NCBI RefSeq assembly: GCF_963677125.1
Contig: NZ_OY781882.1
Coordinates: forward strand, 1,496,501 to 1,560,500
Reading direction: 5' to 3'
Length of the DNA stretch: 64,000 nucleotides
From: an uncultured Desulfobacter sp.
GTDB taxonomy: Bacteria; Desulfobacterota; Desulfobacteria; Desulfobacterales; Desulfobacteraceae
In this document: in pieces, positions 18,574 to 25,944 of the stretch
Position numbering within the stretch: position 1 is the stretch's first letter
Layout: every line of letters starts with the position of its first letter
Position numbers and translations under genes: made by a program
Notes under the pieces: model-generated
Told to the model about the DNA's origin: nothing
The model's database searches: none
The model's input: the letters and a program-made list of their open reading frames with translations, nothing else

Positions 18574-19317
18574 ATGAATATTTTTCAAGAAGCTGCCCAA
18601 AAAATAATTGATTCCCACTACTGTGTGGCCTTTACCGGTGCAGGGATCTCCGTTGAAAGCGGTGTCCCGCCGTTTCGCGGTAGGAATGGATTGTGGAATA
18701 AGTACGATCCCCAATCCTTTGAAATCGATTATTTTATTCACAACACGGCCGGGGCCTGGGAGATCATCAGGGATATTTTTTATGATCTGTTTGGTCAGGT
18801 TTTACCCAATACCGCCCACTATGCTTTGGCTGAGATGGAGCAACGGGGTCTGTTAAAAGCGGTCATCACCCAAAATATTGACAACCTGCACAAAGATGCC
18901 GGCAGCACAGAGGTTTACGAATTCCACGGGTCCCTAAAACAAATTGTTTGCTTGAACTGCGGACAAAAAGTAAATGTGGCACAGGTGGACATGAATCGTC
19001 TTCCCCCGACATGTCTTACCTGCGGAGGCCTGTTGAAACCTGATGTTGTATTTTTCGGGGAGGCCATTCCCGAATATGCGGCATCTAAATCCGTTGATGC
19101 ATCTGAAAAAGCGGACTGCATGATACTTATCGGCACCACGGGTACGGTGGTTCCTGCCAATACCCTGCCCTCCCGGGCCAAGGCCGGCGGTACCACCATT
19201 ATAGAGATCAATCCGAACCCATCGGAGTATACCGACCGGATAACGGATATATTTATCCAGGACAATGCCACAAGGGCCATGGAACATCTTATGGAAGCCA
19301 TTGATGAGCTTAGCTGA
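18574..19317 (+). CDS. Sir2-family NAD-dependent protein deacylase
   Basis: A 247-residue sirtuin. The NAD-binding GAGIS is at 22-26 in AFTGAGISVESGVPPFRG, TQNIDNLH follows near 99-106, the catalytic His118 is in YEFHGS, and a structural zinc site is formed by Cys126, Cys129, Cys147 and Cys150. It removes acyl groups from lysines using NAD, giving nicotinamide and O-acyl-ADP-ribose. The length is that of bacterial CobB-like enzymes. A HIT protein follows after 26 bases, probably in the same message. Confidence 0.92.
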   Translation: MNIFQEAAQKIIDSHYCVAFTGAGISVESGVPPFRGRNGLWNKYDPQSFEIDYFIHNTAGAWEIIRDIFYDLFGQVLPNTAHYALAEMEQRGLLKAVITQNIDNLHKDAGSTEVYEFHGSLKQIVCLNCGQKVNVAQVDMNRLPPTCLTCGGLLKPDVVFFGEAIPEYAASKSVDASEKADCMILIGTTGTVVPANTLPSRAKAGGTTIIEINPNPSEYTDRITDIFIQDNATRAMEHLMEAIDELS

Positions 19318-19343
19318 TAACTGAAAATTTTTGGAGCAAAAAT

Positions 19344-19676
19344 ATGCCCGACGACTGTCTTTTCTGTAAAATTGCAAACCATGAACTTCCCAGTGACATG
19401 CTGTATGAAGACAGCGATTATGTGGTATTCAGGGATATCCACCCCAAAGCCCCCGTCCATCTGTTGATCGTGCCCAAAACCCATATCCGCAGCGTCAACG
19501 ACATTGAACCTGCACATACCGAGCTTGTGGGGGGACTTTTCACCCTGGCCGCAAAAATGGCCCTAGAAGAGGGAATCAACAAATCAGGATATAAGCTGCT
19601 TTTTAATGTAGAAAAAGGTGGGGACCAAGAGATATTCCACCTGCATCTTCATTTGTTTGGCGGTTGGGAAAAATAA
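19344..19676 (+). CDS. HIT-family nucleotide-binding protein
   Basis: A 110-residue histidine-triad protein. The signature is HLHLHLFGG with His99, His101 and His103 near the C-terminus, and CLFCKI at the N-terminus (Cys5, Cys8, a frequent zinc half-site). HIT proteins hydrolyse purine nucleoside phosphoramidates or related adducts. GGAG precedes the start, and it lies just downstream of the sirtuin gene, so both probably act in nucleotide or NAD-linked housekeeping. Confidence 0.92.
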   Translation: MPDDCLFCKIANHELPSDMLYEDSDYVVFRDIHPKAPVHLLIVPKTHIRSVNDIEPAHTELVGGLFTLAAKMALEEGINKSGYKLLFNVEKGGDQEIFHLHLHLFGGWEK

Positions 19677-19809
19677 ACATATTTTTCTGATCAGGCAAAT
19701 CAAAAACCAGGGTATTGTATAAAAAACAAGAACATTTAGATCTAAATTGTTTTTTGATACCTACATAGCTTATGGGCAATTCAAAACGCCACCAACATTC
19801 AGATATCAG

Positions 19810-20197
19810 CTAACAGCATTCGATACACACAAAGTTCGGTGATTTTAGAAAATCTGTCCAAAACTCAGGTCCGTATTCTTCTATGCCTTTTTTTGAGACA
19901 ACTGGATGTTGCCATGAAATATCTTTAAATCCGGCCTGATGCAACCCCATTCATAGGTTTTCTGACTCCAGTGATAATTAACGATTCGACAGGAATATCT
20001 GTCCGTAAAAAATACGTATTCAACAGCCCCCCCCCCTTCATGTAACGGCACAGGACATTCAATAAGATATCCATATTTTTTTGTGATATCGGTATGTAGG
20101 GATATAATGGCGTTGCGTCGATACTGGCCACAAGACTGCCATCTTTTGTAAGATTATCATAAACCGCCCGACACATCTTAAGTAAATTCTTCAACAT
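19810..20197 (-). pseudogene. Remnant of a SAM-dependent methyltransferase
   Basis: The reading frame from 20197 gives LLKMCRAVYDNLTKDGSLVA, the start of the last third of a class I methyltransferase. Around 19945 the frame breaks, and the next frame continues with SWQHPVVSKKGIEEYG and FWTDFLKSPNFVCIECC before a TAG at 19810-19812, which matches the typical C-terminus. Upstream of 20197 the sequence KYVEE continues in a third frame, and the SAM-binding half is absent. There are at least two frame breaks and a lost N-terminus, so it is a dead fragment. Confidence 0.7.
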
Positions 20198-20228
20198 ATT
20201 TTATGACATCCAGTTCGATGTTAACGAT

Positions 20229-20267
20229 CATGGGCTGAACCGCTATAAAAACCCAGTTCAGCCCATG
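20229..20267. terminator. 12-bp perfect palindromic hairpin
   Basis: Arms CATGGGCTGAAC (20229-20240) and GTTCAGCCCATG (20256-20267) pair perfectly over a 15-base loop. No clean T-run follows on either strand, so it may be a REP-like element rather than a classical terminator. The outer sequence (AACGGCCATGG on the minus strand) recurs near 40865. Confidence 0.5.
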
Positions 20268-20311
20268 GCCGTTTCAAAAAATCTTATACTTGTAATTTAA
20301 TATATTTCACC

Positions 20312-20340
20312 TTGACAGGGTCATAGGTCGCTGTTAATGT
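20312..20340 (+). promoter_or_regulatory. Sigma-70-type promoter of the aromatic leader
   Basis: A perfect -35 box TTGACA (20312-20317) is followed after 17 bases by TAATGT (20335-20340) as -10. Transcription would begin near 20347, about 32 bases before the leader peptide start, as expected for an attenuated operon. Confidence 0.7.
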
Positions 20341-20378
20341 CGTATTTATTTTTAATAGGTTAAAATCTGAACCGAGCA

Positions 20379-20471
20379 ATGAAAATCATCAAAACAAAAA
20401 ATTTATATTATAACTTTTTCTATTATAATTTTGGACGCTTCTTCTATTTTAGGAGCGTTCATCCGGTTTAG
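20379..20471 (+). CDS. Phe/Tyr-rich leader peptide
   Basis: A 30-codon open frame (ATG to TAG). Between residues 10 and 24, eleven of fifteen residues are aromatic: six Phe and five Tyr. Such a run has no use except to stall ribosomes when charged tRNA-Phe or tRNA-Tyr is scarce, as in the E. coli pheL type. It sits between a good promoter and an intrinsic terminator that precede the DAHP synthase-prephenate dehydratase gene. The ribosome binding site is weak (GAG 4-6 bases upstream). Confidence 0.85.
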   Translation: MKIIKTKNLYYNFFYYNFGRFFYFRSVHPV

Positions 20472-20537
20472 CTTTATGTAAACTTTGCATATACAGGCCC
20501 CGGGTGGACGATAAGACCACCCGGGGCTTTTTTCTTT
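20433..20537 (+). promoter_or_regulatory. Transcription attenuator (pause hairpin, antiterminator, terminator)
   Basis: Three mutually exclusive structures can be drawn. The pause hairpin pairs 20433-20441 with 20452-20460 (nine pairs including two G-U). The terminator pairs 20497-20507 with 20517-20527 (GCCCCGGGTGG arm, 11 pairs) followed by a T-rich tail to ~20537. The antiterminator can form from CATCCGG (20460-20466) with CCGGGTG (20500-20506), which takes away the left arm of the terminator. A ribosome stalled in the aromatic run would cover the first hairpin and favour readthrough. Confidence 0.75.
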
Positions 20538-20548
20538 TAAGGCCCAGG

Positions 20549-20577
20549 CCCCGGGAAGATCTTTTCCGGGGTTTTTT
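20549..20577 (+). terminator. Second terminator-like hairpin before the aro fusion gene
   Basis: CCCCGGGAA and TTTTCCGGGG pair over a five-base loop and are followed by six T. It lies 12 bases after the attenuator terminator, giving tandem stops before the gene that begins at 20635. Confidence 0.6.
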
Positions 20578-20634
20578 ATTTCTACCAAACCTCAGGACCT
20601 AAAACCGCCCCTGGGCATAGGAGTATTAAACACC

Positions 20635-22503
20635 ATGAAATTGATACTTAAATCGGCAATCACTGAGGCACAACAAAGAGCCATTGAGGCATGCCTGGCC
20701 GCCGACGGATGTATTATAAACAAAATCATGGATGCCGGCAGACAGATTATCGGCATCACGGCGGCACAAAGAATAAGAAATGCCGATGACTATGCAACTC
20801 TTGAAGGTGTGGAAAAGATAGTACCCATCTCCACAGCCTACAAACTTGTCAGCCGGGAATTTAAAACCCAAGACACCCAGGTCAAGGCTGGAGCGGTGAC
20901 CGTGGGCGGTGACCGTGTTGCCGTCATCGCAGGCCCTTGGGCCGTTGAAAGCTTGGACCAGGCCATGACCATTGCAAGGGAAGTGAAAAAATACGGGGCC
21001 GTCCTGTTCCGGGGCGGTGCGTATAAACCTCGTTCATCACCCTACTCTTTTCAGGGACTTGGAGAGGAAGGCTTAAAGATACTGGCCCGGGTCCGGGAAG
21101 AAACCGGCCTTGGCGTAGTCACGGAAATGACATCTCCGGACCAGGCAGAGCTCATGGAAAAATATGTGGATGTAATTCAGATCGGTGCTCGGAACATGCA
21201 AAATTTTGAGCTGCTCAAATGTGCTGGTAAAATGAGCAAGCCCGTGCTACTCAAACGTGGCCTTGCGGCCACTATCCAGGAGTGGCTCATGTCTGCCGAA
21301 TATATTGCCGCAGGGGGTAACACCAATATTATCCTGTGTGAGCGGGGTATCAGAACCTTTGAGCCCTATACCCGTAACACCCTGGACCTGTCTGCCATTC
21401 CGATTTTAAAAAAGCTTACCCACCTGCCCATTGTCATTGATCCCAGCCATGCCACCGGCAGCCGTGAAAAAGTGGCGCCTATGGCCCGGGCTGCAGTGGC
21501 AGCCGGTGCCGATGCCCTGATGATTGAGGTGCATAACAATCCGGACAATGGCCTTTCCGATGGCGCTGAAAGCCTTTTTCCTGAACAATTCGGTAATCTG
21601 ACCAGAGATATTTATGTAATTGCGCCTGTGGTTGGCAAACAATTGGATTTTGATTACCTGAAAAAAAAAGAACTTATCCCTGACGCCCATACCCAGAATG
21701 CAGCGGCCTGTGCCATCTCCGGGGAACCCGGAACTTATTCACACAAGGCCTGCCTTTCCTATTTCGGAGATGATGTCGCCCCAGTGGCCATGATGTCATT
21801 CAAAGAGGTATTTGCTGCCGTTAAAAACAACACCGCATCCTATGGTATTGTTCCTGTGGAAAATTCCCTGTCCGGATCCGTCCACGAAAACTATGATCTG
21901 CTCCAAACCCACAATTTAAAAATTATTGGTGAAATCACCATCCGTATTAAACACGCGCTGATCACCCATCCTAAGACAGACGTTGCGTCGATTAAAACCA
22001 TCCTTGCCCCAGCCCATGCCATTGCCCAATGCCAAAACTACTTGGTGCAGATGACAACAACTGAAATTTTACCCGTGCGTACGGGCGTCTCTGCCGTAAA
22101 CCAGGCCAAGGAACTCGATCCATCAGTGGCCGCCATTGGTCCTGCCCTTGCTGCTGAAATTTTTGACATGGCCGTTGCCCACGAATCCATTGAAGATAAC
22201 CCCATGAATTACACGCGATTTGCCGTGATTGCCAGGGAATTTACAGGACATAAAAAGGCAGACAAAACCTTTATTATATTTTCAACCGGCAACCGGCCGG
22301 GCGCCTTGCTTGAAGTGATGCAGGTTTTTAGCGACCACCACATCAACCTGGTTAAACTGGAATCACGACCCGTGGCCGGTAAGCCTTGGGAATACCTGTT
22401 TTATGCAGAATTAGAAGCAGATCTCAATGACAGGGTTTCCAATCCAGTGATGGACGCCCTTTCAAAAAGGGTGGAAACCCTGAAGGTGCTTGGACGATAC
22501 TGA
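20635..22503 (+). CDS. DAHP synthase / prephenate dehydratase / ACT fusion
   Basis: A 622-residue fusion of the first shikimate-pathway enzyme with the phenylalanine-branch enzyme. Residues 1-~75 look like the ferredoxin-like cap of class I-beta DAHP synthases. The catalytic barrel (~90-335) has KPRSSPYSFQGLG, DPSHATGSREKV and the metal-binding IEVHNNPDNGLSDGAES. Prephenate dehydratase (~355-525) has GEPGTYSHKA, VPVENSLSGSVHENYD and NYTRF; the ACT domain (~535-622) has NRPGALLEVM and LVKLESRP, for Phe feedback. Oddities: no chorismate mutase domain, and residue 102 is Trp in AGPWAVES where the family has a metal-binding Cys (GPC). GGAG stands 12 bases upstream. Controlled by the attenuator described above. 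Confidence 0.9.
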   Translation: MKLILKSAITEAQQRAIEACLAADGCIINKIMDAGRQIIGITAAQRIRNADDYATLEGVEKIVPISTAYKLVSREFKTQDTQVKAGAVTVGGDRVAVIAGPWAVESLDQAMTIAREVKKYGAVLFRGGAYKPRSSPYSFQGLGEEGLKILARVREETGLGVVTEMTSPDQAELMEKYVDVIQIGARNMQNFELLKCAGKMSKPVLLKRGLAATIQEWLMSAEYIAAGGNTNIILCERGIRTFEPYTRNTLDLSAIPILKKLTHLPIVIDPSHATGSREKVAPMARAAVAAGADALMIEVHNNPDNGLSDGAESLFPEQFGNLTRDIYVIAPVVGKQLDFDYLKKKELIPDAHTQNAAACAISGEPGTYSHKACLSYFGDDVAPVAMMSFKEVFAAVKNNTASYGIVPVENSLSGSVHENYDLLQTHNLKIIGEITIRIKHALITHPKTDVASIKTILAPAHAIAQCQNYLVQMTTTEILPVRTGVSAVNQAKELDPSVAAIGPALAAEIFDMAVAHESIEDNPMNYTRFAVIAREFTGHKKADKTFIIFSTGNRPGALLEVMQVFSDHHINLVKLESRPVAGKPWEYLFYAELEADLNDRVSNPVMDALSKRVETLKVLGRY

Positions 22504-22553
22504 TCATCACAGCGATGGTGGTCGCATATTGCGATCCCTTTAAAAATAAAAAA

Positions 22554-22582
22554 TCCATGGCGGCAAAAATTTGCACCATGGA
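22554..22582. terminator. Hairpin between the aro fusion and the holin-like gene
   Basis: TCCATGG (22554-22560) pairs with CCATGGA (22576-22582). It lies between two convergent genes and may end transcription, but no T-run follows. Confidence 0.35.
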
Positions 22583-22627
22583 AAGTGAGGTGCCCGATGC
22601 CGGACACCAAAATTTAGGACATTTAAT

Positions 22628-22963
22628 TTATGCGATGGCCCACTTGATCACAGAATCAACAAGGGTAATACACAGGGCTGCTATAAATGTTGTGAAAAAA
22701 TCTTTAATTTGAAAGTCATCAAGCATTTTATCTGTGATCCACAGCAACACGGCATTGATCACCAGCTTAAACAGCCCAAACGTAATAACTATAAAAGGAA
22801 GGGATAAAATAATCAGCAGCCAGCCAAAGAAAAAATTTACCAGACTGTAGACAATGGCCACTATAACGGCAGTCCCAAAATGCTTAACCTGGATGCCGGG
22901 TAAAAAATTGGCCACTAGAAACACCGCAACGCTCAAAATCAGAAGGTTGATCAACATTGACAT
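22628..22963 (-). CDS. Phage-holin-IV-like (YvlD-type) membrane protein
   Basis: A 111-residue protein with about four transmembrane helices, carrying the family pattern VANFLPGIQVKHFGTAVIVA, NFFFGWLLIILSLPF and LFKLVINAVLLWITD. This is the widespread YvlD/phage holin superfamily IV of chromosomal membrane proteins; the name does not imply a phage. Its role is unknown. It stands alone, convergent with the aro fusion gene. Confidence 0.85.
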   Translation of the reverse strand: MSMLINLLILSVAVFLVANFLPGIQVKHFGTAVIVAIVYSLVNFFFGWLLIILSLPFIVITFGLFKLVINAVLLWITDKMLDDFQIKDFFTTFIAALCITLVDSVIKWAIA

Positions 22964-22979
22964 ATTCTCCTTTTTATAA

Positions 22980-23059
22980 CAGCCACGGGCCGAGCTGACA
23001 TATCAGCTGCCAGGCATAGCCCACAACAAAGATTGAAAGATCTGTGCAGGTTCGACAGA
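22980..23059. repeat. Dispersed ~78-bp element, copy A
   Basis: The segment reads GGGCC..CTGACATATCA..GCCAGGC.TAGCCCACAACAAAG and closely matches copy B at 43965-44042 (most of the first 63 positions are identical). Outer GGGC and GCCC arms can pair round an inner stem. It lies upstream of the holin-like gene and downstream of the VanY-like gene. Confidence 0.6.
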
Positions 23060-23105
23060 CCCTCACGTTAAATAAAATTAAATTGTTTGGGAACCATATC
23101 GGTTT

Positions 23106-24041
23106 TTAGCCCACAACTTCAACATGCCAGGGTTCATATCTGACACCTAAATGATTTTTCGGCCCATACCTGAACCGAATATAACCCAGGCTCGACAGCC
23201 GGCTGTACACCCGGGTCCGGGTAAACTTTTCCGTAAAATTATCTACACCAAACCCTTTTTCTCCCATATCAAAATCTCCGGTGGCATGAAAGGAATAACC
23301 TGGTGGCGCTAAAGATCGAGAGGCCATGGACAAGTTCCCCCGGCTTTTCACAGCCTTGTTTAAAAAAAGCAAAAACTGCTTGGACACCCCCCGGATGCCT
23401 GAGGTCAAAACCGCCTCGGTACCGATTTTTTTCCGAATATCCTGATACAACGCTTGGGATTTACCCTTGTAAAGATAATTACCCGAGCCTTGAATTTTTA
23501 CTGTGTCTTTCGACGGCACCTGCCAGGTCAGACGAGGAATCGTTCTTTTTCCCATAAAGCCGTAATCACCGGCGGGGCGATGAAATAATTTTTCAAGGAA
23601 ATCAAGTTCCCGGCTGGAAAACGCGCCAATGTTGCCATAGGTCCGGGCACACGTCAAGGCATCATCAAATCCGGCCAGACAGAAGTTAGCATGGCCGATC
23701 TGTTTTTGGATACGTCTGAAACGCAGATGGATTGATAAAAGAAGATGCATGTCATTATCAGACAGAAAAACATCATCTTTGAAATCACGATTAAAAAAAC
23801 GGACCTTTAAAGATTTTAGGTCTCCGGTTAACTCCCTGCCCCCCACAAGCGCATCCTTGACACCCTGGTCAGGGGCATGTGATTGGTATTGAGAAGCCTC
23901 AAGCGCCCATGCCGTTTTTAATCCACTGGCAAGCGGCAGATATGTTCCTGCAAGGGCAACTGATCCTGCAAGTTTTAAAAATGTTCTCCGATCCACTGAT
24001 GCATATCCGTTATAGTTTGGTGCGGTATGAAACCTGCTCAT
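23106..24041 (-). CDS. Tat-exported VanY/M15-type D-Ala-D-Ala carboxypeptidase-like protein
   Basis: A 311-residue protein starting with a twin-arginine type signal (VDRRTFLKLAG followed by a hydrophobic stretch to ~residue 46, AWA-LE as likely cleavage). The C-terminal part has the M15 zinc peptidase pattern: SFHATGDFDMG (His and Asp ligands) and EPWHVEV (His ligand). These enzymes trim D-Ala-containing peptidoglycan peptides. A Tat rather than Sec signal on such a peptidase suggests it folds, perhaps with metal, before export. It stands alone. Confidence 0.8.
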   Translation of the reverse strand: MSRFHTAPNYNGYASVDRRTFLKLAGSVALAGTYLPLASGLKTAWALEASQYQSHAPDQGVKDALVGGRELTGDLKSLKVRFFNRDFKDDVFLSDNDMHLLLSIHLRFRRIQKQIGHANFCLAGFDDALTCARTYGNIGAFSSRELDFLEKLFHRPAGDYGFMGKRTIPRLTWQVPSKDTVKIQGSGNYLYKGKSQALYQDIRKKIGTEAVLTSGIRGVSKQFLLFLNKAVKSRGNLSMASRSLAPPGYSFHATGDFDMGEKGFGVDNFTEKFTRTRVYSRLSSLGYIRFRYGPKNHLGVRYEPWHVEVVG

Positions 24042-24458
24042 TTTTTAACTGCTCAAGATCCCCGGCATTGTAACCCATACACATAGTTCATGAAAGAATT
24101 TTATCAATTTTTACAGGCTCCCGTCTAAGAACAATAACCATTACAAGGCCTGATTTATCAAACCCAGACCTAACTATAATTAAACCAACCCACCAATTTT
24201 TGATCATTCAATTGAATTCACTATTATTATTTGCTATAGTTTTTCACCCATAAGGAAGGTTTTTTCTTTAGCTAATATTATATTGAATAGAATCAATTAG
24301 TTATAGAAATAACCTTCTCTATGGGACTAAGGCGGAAACCATGAGGAAACTGTCTGACATTATTTAGGGAAAACAGATATCCAGGTGATCATGGGAACCA
24401 CAACGAATATTGACATGCTGATTGTTCACCTTTAACTGTATTTAAGAAAGGAAACGAC
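24042..24458. other. 417-base gap with a long imperfect inverted repeat
   Basis: No gene was found. Positions 24247-24261 (CCCATAAGGAAGGTT) and 24311-24325 (AACCTTCTCTATGGG) form a stem with 13 of 15 pairs over an AT-rich 49-base loop. It lies upstream of the selenoprotein gene, whose start is preceded by AAAGGAAA. It may be a leader structure or the terminus of a small element. Confidence 0.4.
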
Positions 24459-25784
24459 ATGGCAGAAACTGTCATCAAACTGGGCCGAAAAAAAAAGGCC
24501 TCAACTTTTATCGACAAGGTTAAAGAAATTCTGCCCGAGGGCGGAAATCTTAATGCCTGCCTGACATGTGGCGCCTGCGCATCAGGCTGCCCGGCCACCG
24601 GGTTGGCAGACATGGACCCACGAAAATTTCTGCGCATGGCTGCCCTGGGCATGGATGAGGAAATTGTCGCATCAGACTGGCCCTGGATGTGCACCATGTG
24701 CATGCGTTGCATCTATGTCTGTCCCATGCAGATTGATATTCCCCAGCTTGTTTTCAATGCCCGTGCTTTACGGCCCAGAGAAGAGCGGCCCAAAGGCATC
24801 TTGGGTTCCTGTGACGCGGCTTTGAAGCACGATACCGGTTCAGCCATGGGTACCTCAGAGGAAGATTTTGAATTTGTGGTTGATGATGTTCTCGAAGAAT
24901 ATAAGGAAGCCCAACCCGAATTTGAAGAGATGGAAGCCCCCATTGACAAAGAAGGGGCTGAATTCTTCCTGAACCAGAACTCCAGGGAGCCGGTCACCGA
25001 ACCCGACGAGATGGTGCCCTTATGGAAAATTCTCCATACCGCAGGGATCAACTGGACATATGGCTCCAAGGGATGGGGTGGTGAAAATTATTGCATGTTT
25101 CTGGCAGATGACGAATCCTGGAAACATCTGACATCGACCACCATTGGTCAGGCCAAAAAGTTGGGGTGCAAAACGTACCTCAATACCGAGTGAGGGCACG
25201 TAACTTTCTCGGTCCGGGCCGGAGCGAAAAAATTCAACATTGATACTACAGATTTAGAAATCAAAAACATTTACGAATACTATGCAAAATGGATCCGTGA
25301 AGGTCGGCTGAAACCCAGCTCCGACTGGAACAAAGACCTGAAAATTAAATTCACGGTACAAGATCCCTGTCAGATTGTCAGAAAAAGCTATGGTGACCCC
25401 ATTGCCGACGATCTGCGTTTTGTTGTTAAATCCATTGTTGGTGAAGAAAACTTCATTGACATGCAGCCCAACCGTTCCAATAACTTTTGTTGCGGCGGCG
25501 GTGGCGGATTTCTCCAGTCAGGCTTCAAAGACGAACGTTTGACTTACGGGAAGATCAAAGATCAGCAGATCCAGGCCACCGGTGCGGATTATTGTATCGC
25601 CGCCTGCCATAACTGCCATGCGCAGATTCATGAGCTCAGCGAACATTACGAAGCACATTATGGCGTCGTCCATTTATGGACCCTGCTCTGTCTTTCTTTG
25701 GGCATTCTCGGACCCAATGAAAGAGAATACTTGGGAGATGACCTGAAAGAAGTAGCCGTCTTCCACCCTGAAACCGAAATGTAA
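24459..25784 (+). CDS. Selenocysteine-containing HdrD/DsrK/TmcB-like iron-sulfur protein
   Basis: A 441-residue protein if the in-frame TGA at 25191-25193 is read as selenocysteine (residue 245). The N-terminus has two 4Fe-4S motifs (CLTCGACASGCP, CTMCMRCIYVCP). After the TGA the same frame runs on without a break to 25784 and carries a CCG domain: Cys304, Cys344-Cys345 (NNFCCGGGGG) and Cys383-x2-Cys386 (CHNC), with spacings of 39 and 37 residues, as in heterodisulfide reductase non-cubane cluster domains. The TGA falls in NTE-U-GH, where DsrK/TmcB-type proteins have ECGH. Such proteins pass electrons to disulfides or sulfur carriers. It stands alone, with no tmc or dsr partners. Confidence 0.88.
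25191..25237 (+). promoter_or_regulatory. Selenocysteine codon with SECIS-like hairpin
   Basis: Bacterial SECIS elements lie directly after the UGA. Here TTTC (25207-25210) can pair with GAAA (25229-25232), with further pairs inside, and the apical region begins GGTCC 17 bases after the TGA. In E. coli fdhF a GGTCT loop lies 18 bases after its UGA. The stem is short and has bulges, so the match is suggestive. Confidence 0.55.
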
Positions 25785-25811
25785 TAAAATTTTTGGTTGA
25801 GCACATACAAG

Positions 25812-25846
25812 ACCGGCAGTCTATTTTTAGACTGCCGGTTTTTTTT
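25812..25846 (+). terminator. Strong intrinsic terminator
   Basis: ACCGGCAGTCTA (25812-25823) pairs perfectly with TAGACTGCCGGT (25828-25839) over a four-T loop, followed by a run of eight T. It ends the selenoprotein transcript. Confidence 0.9.
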
Positions 25847-25877
25847 ACGGCCAGTCATCGACAAATCCATCCCCGGG

Positions 25878-25904
25878 TTGACAAATTTTCTAATCAGCTA
25901 TAAT
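25878..25904 (+). promoter_or_regulatory. Candidate sigma-70 promoter
   Basis: TTGACA (25878-25883) and TATAAT (25899-25904) are both perfect boxes but only 15 bases apart, shorter than the optimum of 17. It would start transcription of the SDR-like gene at 25945. Confidence 0.5.
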
Positions 25905-25944
25905 AATTGCCATTTTTTTATGCTTATTAAAGGAAGGCGAAATC

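Noticed and set aside
20403..20588. 61-residue frame antisense to the attenuator
   Set aside because: It is the mirror of terminator stems and the leader peptide; no ribosome site or family.
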